Shown here piece after piece: positions 19,779-29,661 of a DNA stretch of 64,000 nucleotides. A program made the position numbers and the translations under genes. The notes below the pieces were generated by a model that worked only from the letters and a program-made list of their open reading frames with translations, searched no databases and had not been told where the DNA came from. Every line of letters begins with the position of its first letter. Within the stretch, counting starts at the first letter, position 1. Source of the stretch: Actinomycetospora chiangmaiensis DSM 45062 (GTDB taxonomy: Bacteria > Actinomycetota > Actinomycetes > Mycobacteriales > Pseudonocardiaceae); the NCBI RefSeq assembly GCF_000379625.1, contig NZ_KB903244.1, positions 312,105 through 376,104 of the forward strand, in the 5' to 3' direction.

Positions 19779-20540
19779 CTACGTCTTCGGGCCGCCCGCG
19801 ACGTAGATGACCTGGCCGGACACATAGCCCGCACGCTCGTCGACGAAGAACGACACCATGTTGGCGATGTCCTCCGGGACGCCGACGCGCTGCACCGGGA
19901 TCTCCTTGGCGCGCGCGGCCTGCCACTCCTCCCAGTCCTGCCCGAGGCGCTCGGCGGTCGCCTTCGTCATCTCCGAGGCGATGAAGCCGGGGGCGACGCA
20001 GTTCGCGGTGATGCCGAAGCGGCCGAGCTCGATGGCGAGGGTCTTGGTGAAGCCCTGCAGGCCGGCCTTGGCCGCGGAGTAGTTGACCTGGCCGCGGTTG
20101 CCCAGCGCCGAGGTCGACGACAGGTTCACGATGCGGCCGAAGTGCTCGGCGACCATGTGGCCCTGGACCGCGCGGGTCATGAGGAACGAGCCGCGCAGGT
20201 GCACGCCCATGACCTGGTCCCAGTCGGACTCGGTCATCTTGAACAGCAGGTTGTCCCGCGTGATCCCGGCGTTGTTGATCAGCACCGTGGGCGGGCCGAG
20301 CTCCGCGACGATCCGCTCGACCGCCGCGGTGACGGCGTCGTTGTCGGACACGTCCGCGCCGACCGCGATCGACGTCCCGCCGGCCTCGGTGATCGCGTCC
20401 GCGGTGCCCTTCGCGGCGGACTCGTCGAGGTCGATCACGGCGACGGCCAGCCCGTCGGCGGCCAGACGCAGCGCGGTCGCGGCCCCGAGACCGCGGGCGG
20501 CGCCCGTGACGATCGCGACGCGGGGGGTGGGAGCGGTCAT
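19779..20540 (-). CDS. FabG-like short-chain dehydrogenase/reductase
   Basis: A 253-residue classical SDR. The cofactor loop TGAARGLGAAT (about 13-23), NNAG, the catalytic Ser in NLSSTSALGNRG and Y-S-A-A-K are all present. The sequence resembles FabG/acetoacetyl-CoA reductases (NAGITRDNLLFKMTESDWD). ATG 20540 follows AGGAGG, and the region just before it (CAGGAGGACCTCCTG) is self-complementary, so the ribosome site may be partly folded. It is an insertion relative to the rbfA-truB neighbourhood of mycobacteria. Substrate unknown, possibly a 3-ketoacyl thioester. Confidence 0.92.
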   Translation of the reverse strand: MTAPTPRVAIVTGAARGLGAATALRLAADGLAVAVIDLDESAAKGTADAITEAGGTSIAVGADVSDNDAVTAAVERIVAELGPPTVLINNAGITRDNLLFKMTESDWDQVMGVHLRGSFLMTRAVQGHMVAEHFGRIVNLSSTSALGNRGQVNYSAAKAGLQGFTKTLAIELGRFGITANCVAPGFIASEMTKATAERLGQDWEEWQAARAKEIPVQRVGVPEDIANMVSFFVDERAGYVSGQVIYVAGGPKT

Positions 20541-20593
20541 GACAGGAGGACCTCCTGGTACGGGTCGGTTCCGGCCCATCCTGCACCCGGGGC

Positions 20594-20621
20594 TTTCCGG
20601 ACGACGGGTGGGACCGGTCAC
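20594..20621 (+). repeat. motif A copy at the MATE gene end
   Basis: Reads TTTCCGGACGACGGGTGG and then runs into the MATE stop. It abuts the hairpin at 20612-20633. Confidence 0.6.
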
Positions 20622-20633
20622 GCCTGACCGGTC
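20612..20633 (-). terminator. hairpin overlapping the MATE stop codon
   Basis: GACCGGTCA (20612-20620) pairs exactly with TGACCGGTC (20625-20633) across four bases. It covers the end of the MATE gene, so it may act in termination or mRNA stability. Confidence 0.5.
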
Positions 20634-21964
20634 ACCTTCCCCGTCGCTGCGCTCGCCCCCGTCACCATCCACCGATCGCCCCGCGCCCGGAGTCCGACCC
20701 CGACCGCGCGGCCGAGCATGAACAGCGACAGTCCGGCCCACACCCCGGCCAGGCCCCACCCGAAGGCCAGGGACGCCCAGATCGCGGGGAGGAAGCCCAG
20801 GAGCGCGCACCCGAGCGTGAGCCGGCGCAGGAACGCCGCGTCCGCCGCGCCGAGCAGGACCCCGTCCAGGGCGAAGACGAACCCGGCGACCGGCTGCAGC
20901 GCCACGAAGAACCACCAGGCGGCCGGGATGGTGGCGAGCACCGTCGGGTCGGGGGTGAACACGCGCGGCAGGACGCCCGCGAGCGCGGCGAACACGAGGC
21001 CGGCCACGACGCCGAGCGCGATGCCGTAACCGGTGACCCGCCGGGTGACGATGCGCGCGGAGGCGGCCGCCGCGGCGCCCAGGGCCGCGCCGACCAGCTG
21101 CTGCGCCGCGATCGCGAGGGAGTCGAGCACCGTCGCCATGAAGGCCCACAGCTGGAGCACCACCTGGTGCGCGGCGACCGACGACGCCCCGAACCGCGCG
21201 CAGACGGCGGTCGCGGAGAGAAAGCAGGCCTGGAACGCGAGGCTGCGCAGCAGGAGGTCGCGGCCGAGCCCGAGCTGGGCGCGCAGGTCGGCGCCCACTG
21301 GCCGCAGGGTCACGCCGAGGCGCCCCGTCTCGCGCACGAGCGCCCCGACGAAGAGCAGGAGCACGACCGTCTGCGCCCCGACGTTCGCGATGGCCGAGCC
21401 CTCGAGGCCGAGCCCGACCCCGTGCACCAGGATCGGGCACGCGATCGCGGAGGCCCCGTTGCCGGCGAGCACCACGACGACGGGGGCGCGGGTCGACTGC
21501 ACGCCGCGCATCCAGCCGTTGCCGGCCATCGCGACGAGGATGCCGGGCGCGCCGAACAGCGCGATCCGCATCCAGCCGACGGCCTCGTCGGCGAGGACCC
21601 CACCGCCGCCGAGCGCGTCCGCGACGGGCCGGGCCAGCAGCTGACCGACCACGACGACCGCGACACCCGCGAGCACCGCCAGCCACGTGGCGGCCACGCC
21701 CTCGGCGACCGCGCGGTCGCGACGGCCGGCGCCGAACGCCCGCGCGGCCCGTGCGGTGGTGCCGTAGGCCAGGAACGTGCCCAGGGAGGACACCTGTGCG
21801 AGGACCACCGCGCCGACGGCGAGCGCGCCCAGGGGCAGGGCCCCGAGGCGGCCCACCACGGCGGTGTCGACGAGCAGGTACAGCGGTTCCGCGACGAGCA
21901 CCACCAGGGCGGCCGCGGAGAGCGACAGCACCCGGGTGGGCCCGGCGTCGAGCGAGGTGGTCAC
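20618..21964 (-). CDS. MATE/DinF family multidrug efflux transporter
   Basis: A 448-residue inner-membrane protein with about twelve hydrophobic segments. It contains typical MATE features: LVDTAVVGRLGALPLGALAV near the N-terminus and GNGWMRGVQSTRAP between helices 4 and 5. The pseudo-repeat in the second half includes SVAAHQVVLQLW. MATE proteins export cationic drugs using Na+ or H+. GTG 21964 has GGGGAG a few bases upstream. It follows rbfA, the slot of dinF in M. tuberculosis (Rv2836c), but the nrnA gene that normally lies between the two is missing; a motif B repeat fills the 76-base gap. Confidence 0.93.
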   Translation of the reverse strand: MTTSLDAGPTRVLSLSAAALVVLVAEPLYLLVDTAVVGRLGALPLGALAVGAVVLAQVSSLGTFLAYGTTARAARAFGAGRRDRAVAEGVAATWLAVLAGVAVVVVGQLLARPVADALGGGGVLADEAVGWMRIALFGAPGILVAMAGNGWMRGVQSTRAPVVVVLAGNGASAIACPILVHGVGLGLEGSAIANVGAQTVVLLLFVGALVRETGRLGVTLRPVGADLRAQLGLGRDLLLRSLAFQACFLSATAVCARFGASSVAAHQVVLQLWAFMATVLDSLAIAAQQLVGAALGAAAAASARIVTRRVTGYGIALGVVAGLVFAALAGVLPRVFTPDPTVLATIPAAWWFFVALQPVAGFVFALDGVLLGAADAAFLRRLTLGCALLGFLPAIWASLAFGWGLAGVWAGLSLFMLGRAVGVGLRARGDRWMVTGASAATGKVTGQA

Positions 21965-21980
21965 CGGGCTCCCCGACGAT

Positions 21981-22034
21981 GTGGCTTCTCTGCCACTGGG
22001 TGACAGCAACGACGCTTCCCTGCCACCAGGGGCA
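21981..22034 (+). repeat. motif B copy, intergenic, one and a half units
   Basis: Contains TTCTCTGCCACTGGGTGACA followed by GCAACGACGC and then a degenerate second unit TTCCCTGCCACCAGGGGCA. About 31 of 35 bases match the copy at 56836-56874. It lies between rbfA and the MATE gene. Confidence 0.75.
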
Positions 22035-22040
22035 GGGTGA

Positions 22041-22520
22041 TCAGGCGCGGGAGGGCCCGTCGTCGGGGTCGTCCTCGTCCAGGCCGTCCTCGTCGTCGTC
22101 CTCGTGCGGCTTCCGGTACGGGTCGGCCTCGCCGGCGTAGCTCGCGCCGGACGCGAGCGAGGCGACCTCCTCGTCGGCCGCGCGGACTCCGGCCAGCAGC
22201 TCCTCCATACGCGCGGCGCCCTCGGGCACCGCGTCGGGGACGAACGCGATCGACGGGGTGTGGCGGACACCGGTCTGGCGTCCGACCGCGGTCCGGACGA
22301 CACCGGTCGCGCTGGCGAGCGCGGTCGCGGAGTTGTCGTGGTCGGTCTCGTCGCCGTAGACGGTGTAGTACACCGTCGCCTCGCGGAGATCCGCGGTGAC
22401 GCGGGCGTCGGTGATGGTGACCAGCTTCAGGCGCGGGTCCTTCACCTCGTGCTCCAGCGTCGAGGCGGCGATCTGGATGATCCGCTTGGCGAGCCGCCGG
22501 GCGCGGGGTGCATCGGCCAT
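22041..22520 (-). CDS. rbfA: ribosome-binding factor A
   Basis: A 159-residue KH-fold factor for 30S maturation, needed for 16S rRNA 5'-end processing and cold growth. The start [20 protein letters not shown] and the block [20 protein letters not shown] are diagnostic. The C-terminal 45 residues form an acidic tail ([16 protein letters not shown]), typical of actinobacterial homologues. ATG 22520 is in the expected place. It follows infB and the DUF503 gene in the conserved order. Confidence 0.96.
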   Translation of the reverse strand: MADAPRARRLAKRIIQIAASTLEHEVKDPRLKLVTITDARVTADLREATVYYTVYGDETDHDNSATALASATGVVRTAVGRQTGVRHTPSIAFVPDAVPEGAARMEELLAGVRAADEEVASLASGASYAGEADPYRKPHEDDDEDGLDEDDPDDGPSRA

Positions 22521-22541
22521 CTCGGGCCATCCTCCAACAGA

Positions 22542-22838
22542 TCAGTCGTCGTGCGGACCGAGCCAGCGGGTCCGCGCGGAGAGCACCTGGAACTCGGGGT
22601 GTGAGCTCACCAGGCGCTCGCAGTGGTCGAGCACGTCCGAGACGTGCTCGGCGTCCGCGGCCACCACCGCCACGCCGATGAGGGCGCGGCGGTGGAGGTC
22701 GAGGTGTCCGGCCTCGGCGACCGAGACCGCGTACTTCCGCTTCAGCTCGGCGACGACGGGTCGCACGACCGAGCGCTTCTGCTTGATCGAGAACACGTCC
22801 CCGAGCAGCAGGTCGAGCTCGAGGACGCCTACGAACAC
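22542..22838 (-). CDS. DUF503 (YlxP-like) protein
   Basis: A 98-residue ferredoxin-like alpha/beta protein of the DUF503/YlxP family, beginning FVGVLELDLLLGDVFSIKQKR, with the conserved K-x-K-R-S segment and the strand ALIGVAVVAAD. The family sits between infB and rbfA in many bacteria and has been linked to ribosome assembly, but the mechanism is not settled. Size and location are as expected here, and the 21-base gap to rbfA and 25-base gap to infB suggest co-transcription. Confidence 0.92.
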   Translation of the reverse strand: MFVGVLELDLLLGDVFSIKQKRSVVRPVVAELKRKYAVSVAEAGHLDLHRRALIGVAVVAADAEHVSDVLDHCERLVSSHPEFQVLSARTRWLGPHDD

Positions 22839-22863
22839 GGCGTCCCCGAGCTCACCATGACCG

Positions 22864-25800
22864 TCACTCGCGCGGCTTCTCCCGCATCTCGTAGGTCATG
22901 ATCTTGTCCTCGACCTTGATGTCGTTGAACGACCCGAGCGTCAGACCGCACTCGTAGCCGTCGCGGACCTCGGTCGCGTCGTCCTTGAACCGCTTGAGCG
23001 AGTTGATCGTCAGGTTCTCGGCGACGACCGCACCGTCGCGGACCAGTCGGGCCTTGGCGTTGCGCCGGATGATCCCCTCGGTGACCAGGCAACCCGCGAT
23101 CGTGCCGATGCGCGAGGAGCGGAAGACCTCGCGCACCTCTGCGGTGCCGAGCTCGACCTCCTCGTAGATCGGCTTGAGCATGCCCTTGAGGGCCGCCTCG
23201 ATCTCGTCGATGGCCTGGTAGATCACCGAGTAGTAGCGGATGTCGACGCCCTCGCGGTTGGCCAGCTCCGTGGCCTTGCCCTCGGCACGGACGTTGAAGC
23301 CCATGACGATGACGTCGGACGCGATCGCGAGGTTGATGTCGCCCTCGGTGATCGCACCGACCCCGCGGTGCAGGACCCGCAGCTGGACCTCGTCGCCGAC
23401 GTCCAGCTTCACCAGCGCGTCCTCGAGCGCCTCGACCGTACCCGAGTTGTCACCCTTGATGATCAGGTTGAGCTCGTTGGTCTCCTTCAGCGCGGCGTCG
23501 AGGTCCTCGAGCGAGATGCGCTTGCGGCGGCTCGCCAGCTGGGCGTTGCGCTCACGCGCACGCCGCCGGTCGGCGATCTGCCGGGCCACGCGGTCCTCGT
23601 CGACGACCAGGAACGTGTCGCCCGCACCGGGCACCGACGTGAAGCCGATGACCTGCACCGGGCGCGAGGGCAGGGCCTCGCGCACGTCCTCGCCGAACTC
23701 GTCGAGCATCCGTCGGACACGCCCGGAGGCGTCGCCCGCGACCACCGAGTCCCCGACGCGGAGCGTGCCGCGCTGGACCAGGACGGTCGCCACCGGGCCG
23801 CGGCCACGGTCGAGGTGGGCCTCGATCGCGACACCCTGGGCCTCCATGTCCGGGTTGGCCCGGAGGTCCAGCGAGGCGTCCGCGGTGAGCAGGACGGCCT
23901 CGAGCAGCCCGTCGATGTTGATGTTCTCGCGTGCCGAGATGTCGACGAACATCGTGTCGCCACCGAACTCCTCGGCGACGAGGTTGTACTCGGTGAGCTG
24001 CTGACGGATCTTGGAGGGGTTCGCGCCCTCCTTGTCGATCTTGTTCACCGCGACCACGATCGGCACGTCGGCCGCCTGGGCGTGGTTGATCGCCTCCACC
24101 GTCTGCGGCATGACGCCGTCGTCGGCCGCGACCACGATCACCGCGATGTCCGTGGACTTCGCACCACGGGCACGCATGGCGGTGAACGCCTCGTGACCCG
24201 GGGTGTCGATGAACGTGATGAGCCGCTCCTCGCCCTCCAGCTCGGTCTCGACCTGGTAGGCGCCGATGTGCTGGGTGATGCCGCCGGCCTCGCCCTCGGC
24301 CACCTTCGTCTTGCGGATGGTGTCCAGCAGGCGCGTCTTGCCGTGGTCGACGTGACCCATGACGGTGACGACCGGCGGCCGGGCCGCGAGGTCGTCCTCG
24401 TCGCCCTCGTCGGAGCCGTAGCTGATCGAGAACGACTCGAGCAGCTCGCGGTCCTCCTCCTCGGGGGACACGACCTGCACGTCGTAGTTCATCTCGCCGC
24501 CGAGCAGCTCGAGGATGTCGTCGGACACCGACTGGGTGGCCGTGACCATCTCGCCCAGGTGGAACAGCACCTGGACCAGCGACGCGGGGTTCGCGTCGAT
24601 CTTCTCGGCGAAGTCGGTCAGCGACGCGCCGCGGGGCAGCCGGACGGTCTCGCCCTTGCCCTTCGGCAGGCGGACACCGCCGACCGACGGCGCCTGCATG
24701 TTGTCGAATTCCTGACGCTTCTGCCGCTTCGACTTGCGACCACGGCGCACCGGGCCACCGGCGCGACCGAACGCACCCGCGGCGCCGCCACCACGGCCGC
24801 GGCCACCGCCACCACCGGGACGACCGCGGAAACCACCCGCGGGGGCACCGCCACCACCGCCACCGGGGCCACCGCCACCGGGACGGAAGCCACCGCCGCC
24901 GCCACCGGGACGACCGCCGCCGCCACCGGGACGACCACCGGGGCCGCCACGACCGGGGCCACCGGGACCGCCACGACCGGGCGCACCGGCGGGACGGGCC
25001 GGCATCATGCCGGGGTTCGGGCGCGGGGGCATGTTGCCCGGGTTCGCGCCGCCGGAACCACCGGGACGCGGCGGACGGTCGTTCGCCGCCGGGCGCTCGC
25101 CGTCACGCGGCGGACGCGGCATGGGGGCCTCGCCGTCCCGCGGCGGACGCGGCGGGCGCTCGCCCGTGCCGCCGCCACCGGGACGCGGTGCCTGCGGACG
25201 GGGCGGGGCCCCGGAGCCGACACCGAAGGGGTTGTTGCCGACCCGCGGGGTCTTCGGACCCGGGCGCGGGGCGGACGGACGCGGCGCGGTGGAGGTGTCG
25301 CCGGCGGATGCCGCAGCGGCCGCGGGACGCTCCTGCTGGCCCGGGCGCGGCGCGCCGGGACGCTGGTCGCCGGGACGGCCCTGGCCGGGACGGGGACCGC
25401 CCTGGCGCTGGTCGCCGCCACGCTCGACGGTGCCGCCACGCTGGCTGCCCGGCTTCGGGATGCCACGGGGCTGACGGTCGGGACGGTCGGTGCCGCTCGG
25501 GCGCGGACCACGGTCCTGCCCACGGTCCTGCCCACGGTCCTGGCCACGGTCCTGCCCGGGACGCGGGCCCGGGCGCTCGGCGCCCGGACGCGGGGCGTCG
25601 GACGGCCGCGGGGCCGCCGGGCTGGGCGCGGACGCGGCCGGCGCCGACTCCGCCGGAGCGGAGGCCGCAGGGACGGCCGGGGCCGCGGGAGCGGCCGGGG
25701 CCGCCGGGCCGGGACGCGGTGCGCCACCGGGACGCGGGCCGGGAGCCGGGGCGGACGCGCTGCCGTTGCCGTTGCCGCCGGAGGACGAGCCGCCGGGGCG

Positions 25801-26001
25801 GGCGCCGGGACGCGGGCCGCGCGACGGGCCACCGTTGCCGCCGCCGTTCATGGAGTCGCGCAGCTTGCGCGCGACGGGAGCCTCGACCGTCGAGGACGCG
25901 GACTTCACGAACTCGCCGAGCGACTCCAACTGCGAAAGTACCTGCTTGCTGGTGACGCCGAGCTCCTTCGCGAGCTCGTGCACCCGGGCCTTGCCTGCCA
26001 C
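22864..26001 (-). CDS. infB: translation initiation factor IF-2
   Basis: A 1045-residue initiation GTPase that delivers fMet-tRNA to the 30S subunit. The N-terminal IF2N module is [16 protein letters not shown]. About 350 residues of Gly/Pro/Arg-rich low complexity follow, then a second IF2N near 24600 and the G domain with [13 protein letters not shown] and NKID. Domains II-IV run to the C-terminus [11 protein letters not shown] 26001 has GAGGAG four bases upstream. The linker holds a 12-base repeat encoding GQDR units. It sits in the nusA-ylxR-infB order found across bacteria. Confidence 0.97.
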   Translation of the reverse strand: MAGKARVHELAKELGVTSKQVLSQLESLGEFVKSASSTVEAPVARKLRDSMNGGGNGGPSRGPRPGARPGGSSSGGNGNGSASAPAPGPRPGGAPRPGPAAPAAPAAPAVPAASAPAESAPAASAPSPAAPRPSDAPRPGAERPGPRPGQDRGQDRGQDRGQDRGPRPSGTDRPDRQPRGIPKPGSQRGGTVERGGDQRQGGPRPGQGRPGDQRPGAPRPGQQERPAAAAASAGDTSTAPRPSAPRPGPKTPRVGNNPFGVGSGAPPRPQAPRPGGGGTGERPPRPPRDGEAPMPRPPRDGERPAANDRPPRPGGSGGANPGNMPPRPNPGMMPARPAGAPGRGGPGGPGRGGPGGRPGGGGGRPGGGGGGFRPGGGGPGGGGGGAPAGGFRGRPGGGGGRGRGGGAAGAFGRAGGPVRRGRKSKRQKRQEFDNMQAPSVGGVRLPKGKGETVRLPRGASLTDFAEKIDANPASLVQVLFHLGEMVTATQSVSDDILELLGGEMNYDVQVVSPEEEDRELLESFSISYGSDEGDEDDLAARPPVVTVMGHVDHGKTRLLDTIRKTKVAEGEAGGITQHIGAYQVETELEGEERLITFIDTPGHEAFTAMRARGAKSTDIAVIVVAADDGVMPQTVEAINHAQAADVPIVVAVNKIDKEGANPSKIRQQLTEYNLVAEEFGGDTMFVDISARENINIDGLLEAVLLTADASLDLRANPDMEAQGVAIEAHLDRGRGPVATVLVQRGTLRVGDSVVAGDASGRVRRMLDEFGEDVREALPSRPVQVIGFTSVPGAGDTFLVVDEDRVARQIADRRRARERNAQLASRRKRISLEDLDAALKETNELNLIIKGDNSGTVEALEDALVKLDVGDEVQLRVLHRGVGAITEGDINLAIASDVIVMGFNVRAEGKATELANREGVDIRYYSVIYQAIDEIEAALKGMLKPIYEEVELGTAEVREVFRSSRIGTIAGCLVTEGIIRRNAKARLVRDGAVVAENLTINSLKRFKDDATEVRDGYECGLTLGSFNDIKVEDKIMTYEMREKPRE
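25508..25555. repeat. four-copy 12-base tandem repeat within infB
   Basis: Four near-identical units of CCACGGTCCTGC encode GQDR repeats in the IF-2 linker. Copy number could vary between strains by slippage. Confidence 0.85.
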
Positions 26002-26062
26002 TGATCTCCTCATTCTCGAGGTCGGCGGCATGCCCGCGACCTCGTGTCCTACGCCTGCGCGC

Positions 26063-26452
26063 TCATCGCGAGTGCTTCACGGCTGGCTCATGGGGGTCGA
26101 CCTGCTTCCTGGTTCTCCGACCCCGACGGGCGTCGGGGCCTGCGCTCGGGTCGGTCGGTGTCGGTTGCGGTGCGAGCAGTGCGTGCAGGGCACCGAGATC
26201 CAACGGCCCCGGGACGCGCAGCGCCCGGGGGAACGCCGATCGGCGCTCCGCGCGGTGCAGACAGTCGGCGTCGGGATGCACCCAGGCACCCCGCCCCGGC
26301 TCGCGACGCCGTGGGTCGGGCACACAGGTCCCGTCCACGGCCACCACTCGCAGCAATTGCGACACCGGCCCCCGCGATCGGCACCCCACACAGGTGCGCA
26401 CCGGTCCTTCGATCGGTGGAACCTCGTGGTGTACCGGACGGGTCCGGGCCAT
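26063..26452 (-). CDS. ylxR: YlxR (DUF448) RNA-binding protein
   Basis: A 129-residue YlxR-family protein. The signature [14 protein letters not shown] and the following [15 protein letters not shown] are intact. The C-terminus is basic ([15 protein letters not shown]). The family is a small nucleic-acid-binding protein encoded between nusA and infB and proposed to affect RNase P or transcription. I chose ATG 26452, which gives [11 protein letters not shown] and the normal spacing to the signature; an in-frame GTG at 26500 would add 16 residues and abut nusA. Confidence 0.9.
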   Translation of the reverse strand: MARTRPVHHEVPPIEGPVRTCVGCRSRGPVSQLLRVVAVDGTCVPDPRRREPGRGAWVHPDADCLHRAERRSAFPRALRVPGPLDLGALHALLAPQPTPTDPSAGPDARRGRRTRKQVDPHEPAVKHSR

Positions 26453-26502
26453 GTCTGACTCTACCGCGTCCTCGCCGCGTCGCCGAAGCCCCGTACCCAC
26501 GC

Positions 26503-27501
26503 TCAGGGCGCGACGAGGTCGGAGCCGGGCTCCGCGTCCGAGCGGATGTCGATGCGCCAGCCCGTGAGCCGCGCGGCGAGGCGGGCGTTCTGACCCTCCT
26601 TGCCGATGGCCAGCGAGAGCTGGTAGTCGGGCACGACGACGCGGGCGGCGCGGGCGCGGAGGTCGACCACCTCGACCGAGACCACCTTGGACGGCGAGAG
26701 GGCGTTGCCCACGAACTCCGCCGGGTCGTCCGAGTGGTCGATGATGTCGATCTTCTCACCGTGCAGCTCGTCCATCACGCCGCGCACCCGGGCGCCCATG
26801 GGTCCGATGCAGGCGCCCTTGGCGTTGAGCCCGGGCACGGTGGACCGCACGGCGATCTTGGAGCGGTAGCCCGCCTCGCGGGCGATCGCGGTGATCTCCA
26901 CGGCGCCGCTGGCGATCTCGGGCACCTCGAACGCGAACAGCTTGCGCACCAGGTTCGGGTGCGTCCGGGAGAGCGTCACCGCCGTGCCGCGCGGGGTCCG
27001 CGAGACCCCGACCACGTAACAGCGCACCCGCTCGCCGTGTTCCAGCTTCTCCCCGGGCACCTGCTCGGCGGAGGGGATGACGCCCTCGACGGTGCCGATG
27101 TCGACGACCACCACGCCGCGGGCGTTGGCCCGCGCGTCGCGCTGCACGACCCCGGAGACGACCTCGCCCTCGCGGGTGGCGTACTCGCCGTAGCTGCGGT
27201 CGTTCTCCGCGTCGCGCAGCTTCGCGACGACGACCTGCCGGGCCGTCGACGCCGCGATGCGGTCGAAGCCCGCGGGGGTGTCGTCGACCTCGCCGACGGT
27301 CTCGCCGTCCTCGCCGGTCTCGGGGACGAGGACGCGGATCTCCCCGGAGGTGCGGTCGACCTCGGCCCGCGCGCCGGGCGCCTCGTTGCCGGCCTGGCGG
27401 TAGGCGGTCAGCAGGGCCGACTCGATGGCCGCGACGACCGTCTCGAAGGCGATGTCCTTGTCACGCTCGATCGCGCGCAGGGCCATCAGGTCGACCTTCA
27501 C
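26503..27501 (-). CDS. nusA: transcription termination/antitermination factor NusA
   Basis: A 332-residue NusA. The N-terminal RNA-polymerase-binding domain is followed by S1 ([13 protein letters not shown]), KH1 ([20 protein letters not shown]) and KH2 ([20 protein letters not shown]). It lacks the C-terminal acidic repeats of E. coli, as usual for actinobacteria. GTG 27501 overlaps the rimP stop (GTGA), so translation is coupled. It modulates pausing and termination and probably autoregulates the operon, though no boxA is evident here. Confidence 0.97.
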   Translation of the reverse strand: MKVDLMALRAIERDKDIAFETVVAAIESALLTAYRQAGNEAPGARAEVDRTSGEIRVLVPETGEDGETVGEVDDTPAGFDRIAASTARQVVVAKLRDAENDRSYGEYATREGEVVSGVVQRDARANARGVVVVDIGTVEGVIPSAEQVPGEKLEHGERVRCYVVGVSRTPRGTAVTLSRTHPNLVRKLFAFEVPEIASGAVEITAIAREAGYRSKIAVRSTVPGLNAKGACIGPMGARVRGVMDELHGEKIDIIDHSDDPAEFVGNALSPSKVVSVEVVDLRARAARVVVPDYQLSLAIGKEGQNARLAARLTGWRIDIRSDAEPGSDLVAP

Positions 27502-28070
27502 TGCTGCACCTTCTCCTTGTCCGATCGGTCATCCCGCAGGGCCTCGACCTGCGCCTCGGGCGCCGGCTTGAACTCGACCTCGACCCCGGCCCGCTCCACC
27601 CGGTCGAGCGGGACCTCCTGCAGTCCCTTCTCGACGGCGAGCGTGACCGCTTCGTCGGTCACGGCACCGACCCGGCCCGAGAGCTTCGTCCCGTCGGTGA
27701 GGGTGACCGCCACGCGGCGCAGCCACGCCTTGCGCCAGTGCCGGGGCTCGGTCAGCGGCCGGTCGGTGCCGGGGGTCGAGACCTCGAGGGTGTACTCCCC
27801 CAGCACCGCGCCGTGCGCCTCCTCGTGGGCGTCGACGGCCGCGGCGACGTCGCGGCTCAGCGCGGCGACGGCGTCGAGGTCGACGCCTCCGGCGGGGCCG
27901 TCGTCGACGGCGGGTGCGTCGGGCGTGTCGACGGTGACGCGGACGAGGAGACGGCGGCCTGCAGGGCGCACGTCGAGGTCGTCGAGCACGAAGCCGGCCC
28001 GCTCGACGACGTCGAGAACGACGGGCGTCAGGGCGGTGGCGGCGGCACCGGTGGGTGGGCCCACGGGCAC
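27498..28070 (-). CDS. rimP: ribosome maturation factor RimP
   Basis: A 190-residue 30S assembly factor. The C-terminal block [20 protein letters not shown] is the family signature. An Ala-rich N-terminus and a Lys/Asp tail ([11 protein letters not shown]) frame it. GTG 28070 has GGAGG seven bases upstream. It is the first gene of the rimP-nusA-ylxR-infB operon. Confidence 0.96.
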   Translation of the reverse strand: MPVGPPTGAAATALTPVVLDVVERAGFVLDDLDVRPAGRRLLVRVTVDTPDAPAVDDGPAGGVDLDAVAALSRDVAAAVDAHEEAHGAVLGEYTLEVSTPGTDRPLTEPRHWRKAWLRRVAVTLTDGTKLSGRVGAVTDEAVTLAVEKGLQEVPLDRVERAGVEVEFKPAPEAQVEALRDDRSDKEKVQQ

Positions 28071-28107
28071 GGGTCAGCCTCCAGGACGGTGAGGGAGCGG
28101 TGCCCCC

Positions 28108-28113
28108 AGAGTA
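28108..28113 (-). promoter_or_regulatory. possible -10 box of the rimP operon
   Basis: TACTCT on the minus strand lies about 38 bases before the rimP start, in the short divergent gap with the lipoprotein gene. I cannot identify a clear -35 box. Confidence 0.35.
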
Positions 28114-28141
28114 GTCCCGCCCCCGGCTGGCACGATGGCCG

Positions 28142-28603
28142 GTGATGCCGCTCCTGTCCCGTCGATCCTTCGCCGTCCTGGCGGCGGGTGCGGTCGCCCT
28201 GGGGGCCACCGGGTGCGCCCGCGACGAGGGGCCCGACGAGCTCGAGGCGCCGTGGGCGGCCGCGCGGGCCGACGCGGCCCTGGCCGCCGCCGCGGCCGGC
28301 GCGTTCCCCGACGCCGCCGCCCGGCTCACCCCGGTCGCCGACGCCCGACGCGTCCACGCCGAGGCGCTCGCGGCGGAGATCCGGCGGGCCCGTCCGGACC
28401 GCGCGGAGGTGCTCGACGCCCCCGCACCGGCCGTCGGGAACCCGCCGTCCGCCGCCGACGCGACCGCCTCGCTCACGCGGTCGCTGGGCGCGGCCCGCGA
28501 CGCCGGCGGCGCGCTCGCCGTCACGACGGCCCGCTACCGCGCCGGGCTCGTCGCGTCCGTCGCGGCCTCGTGCGCGGGCTGGGCGGAGGCGCTGGCCGCA
28601 TGA
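28142..28603 (+). CDS. Tat-exported lipoprotein, hypothetical
   Basis: A 153-residue exported protein. The N-terminus has a twin-arginine motif SRRSFAVL followed by a hydrophobic stretch and a lipobox ending at Cys25 (LGATGC), so it is probably a lipid-anchored protein on the outer face of the membrane. The mature part is Ala-rich and helical. Its stop overlaps the start of the ferritin-like gene. A pair of this kind next to rimP is conserved in actinobacteria (compare Rv2843-Rv2844). GTG 28142 and ATG 28145 are equivalent starts. Confidence 0.85.
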   Translation: MMPLLSRRSFAVLAAGAVALGATGCARDEGPDELEAPWAAARADAALAAAAAGAFPDAAARLTPVADARRVHAEALAAEIRRARPDRAEVLDAPAPAVGNPPSAADATASLTRSLGAARDAGGALAVTTARYRAGLVASVAASCAGWAEALAA

Positions 28604-29058
28604 CCGCACCGCTGGACTCCCCGGACCCCCGGGACGCCGCCCAGGCCGCCCTCGGCGCGGAGCACGCCGCGGTCTGGTGCTACGGGCTCGCGACCGCGTT
28701 CCTGCCCGCCTCCGCCGCCCAGCCGCTCGCGGACGCGGCGCTCGCCCACCGGCAGCGCCGGGACGCGCTGATCGCCCAGCTCGAGGCGGCGGGTCAGCCG
28801 CCGGTGCCCGCCGCGGCCGCCTACGCCACCCCCCGGCCGGTGACCGACGCCGCGAGCGCCGCGGCCCTGCTCGTGGTGGCCGAGGACGACGTCGCCACGG
28901 CCTGGCGGGCCGTGCTGGAGCGCACCGACGACCGGGGGCTGCGGACCACCGGCGTCGGGGCGATGACGGCGGCCGCGACGACCGGGCGGCGCTGGCGGGT
29001 GCTCGCCGGCATCACGCCGTCCGTGGCACCCCTCCCGGGCACGCCCGGGGCCACGTGA
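28600..29058 (+). CDS. ferritin-like DUF4439 protein
   Basis: A 152-residue four-helix protein. The block ALGAEHAAVWCYGLATAF and later HRQRRDALIAQLEAAG match DUF4439 ferritin-like proteins. Classical diiron ligands are only partly evident, so iron binding is uncertain. The ATG overlaps the lipoprotein stop (ATGA), so the two are made together and may interact at the membrane. Function unknown. Confidence 0.85.
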   Translation: MTAPLDSPDPRDAAQAALGAEHAAVWCYGLATAFLPASAAQPLADAALAHRQRRDALIAQLEAAGQPPVPAAAAYATPRPVTDAASAAALLVVAEDDVATAWRAVLERTDDRGLRTTGVGAMTAAATTGRRWRVLAGITPSVAPLPGTPGAT

Positions 29059-29065
29059 GGCTTGT

Positions 29066-29084
29066 TTACCGATCAGCCGGTAAG
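29066..29084. promoter_or_regulatory. second TetR-type site, downstream of the tetR gene
   Basis: The minus strand reads CTTACCGGCTGATCGGTAA, matching 16 of 19 bases of the site at 29662-29680. It lies between two convergent gene ends, an odd place for a repressor site. Confidence 0.5.
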
Positions 29085-29094
29085 TAAGCTGCCC

Positions 29095-29652
29095 TCATGT
29101 CAGCGCGAGCACCATGACCCGGGCGGCCTCGCGGACCGTCTCCAGGTCGGCGTCCGGCCCGGCGGCGAGCCCGGCGCAGCTGACGGCCTCGAGGGCGAGG
29201 CGGACCACCACGCGCCGGGTCGGGTCGGCCCCGGCCGCGAGGACGTCGACGAGGGCGTCGATTCCGGGAGGGACGGCCTGCTCGGGCGTGGTGGCCCGCT
29301 GGAGGGCGGGACGGTTCGCCAGCGCGAACCGCAGGCCGTCGAGCTGCTCCTGCGAGGCCGTGTCGACCCGGCGCAGGGCCGTCTCCCGAAGCAGGCCGGG
29401 CCCCGGCTCCTGCTCGCCGACCCAGGCGAGCAGCGCGTCGATCTCGTCGCGCCGCTGCTCGGAGAGGGCCGCCAGCAGGGCCTCCTTGCCCGCGAAGTGG
29501 TAGTAGAGCGCCGCGTTGGTGAGGCCGACCGCCGCCGCGACGTCCCGCATCGAGGTCGCGTCGTACCCGCGCTCGGTGAACAGCCGGCGCGCGGCCACGA
29601 GCACCGCCTCCCGGGTCTCCGGCCCGGCGTTCGCCCCCGCGCGCTTCGGCAT
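29095..29652 (-). CDS. TetR/AcrR family transcriptional regulator
   Basis: A 185-residue regulator. The N-terminal helix-turn-helix is REAVLVAARRLFTERGYDA ... LTNAALYYHFAGKEALL, with the usual YYHF before the ligand domain. The ligand domain is not assignable. ATG 29652 gives MPKRAGANAG; a TTG three codons earlier is possible. It is divergent from the DUF1772 membrane gene, and a dyad-like site lies between them, so autoregulation and control of that gene are likely. Ligand unknown. Confidence 0.92.
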   Translation of the reverse strand: MPKRAGANAGPETREAVLVAARRLFTERGYDATSMRDVAAAVGLTNAALYYHFAGKEALLAALSEQRRDEIDALLAWVGEQEPGPGLLRETALRRVDTASQEQLDGLRFALANRPALQRATTPEQAVPPGIDALVDVLAAGADPTRRVVVRLALEAVSCAGLAAGPDADLETVREAARVMVLALT

Positions 29653-29661
29653 GCCCGCCAA

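Noticed and set aside
22049-22062. CCCGTCGTCGGGG at the end of rbfA
   Set aside because: It lies in the acidic Asp-rich tail, where Asp-Asp-Gly codons give this sequence without any repeat.
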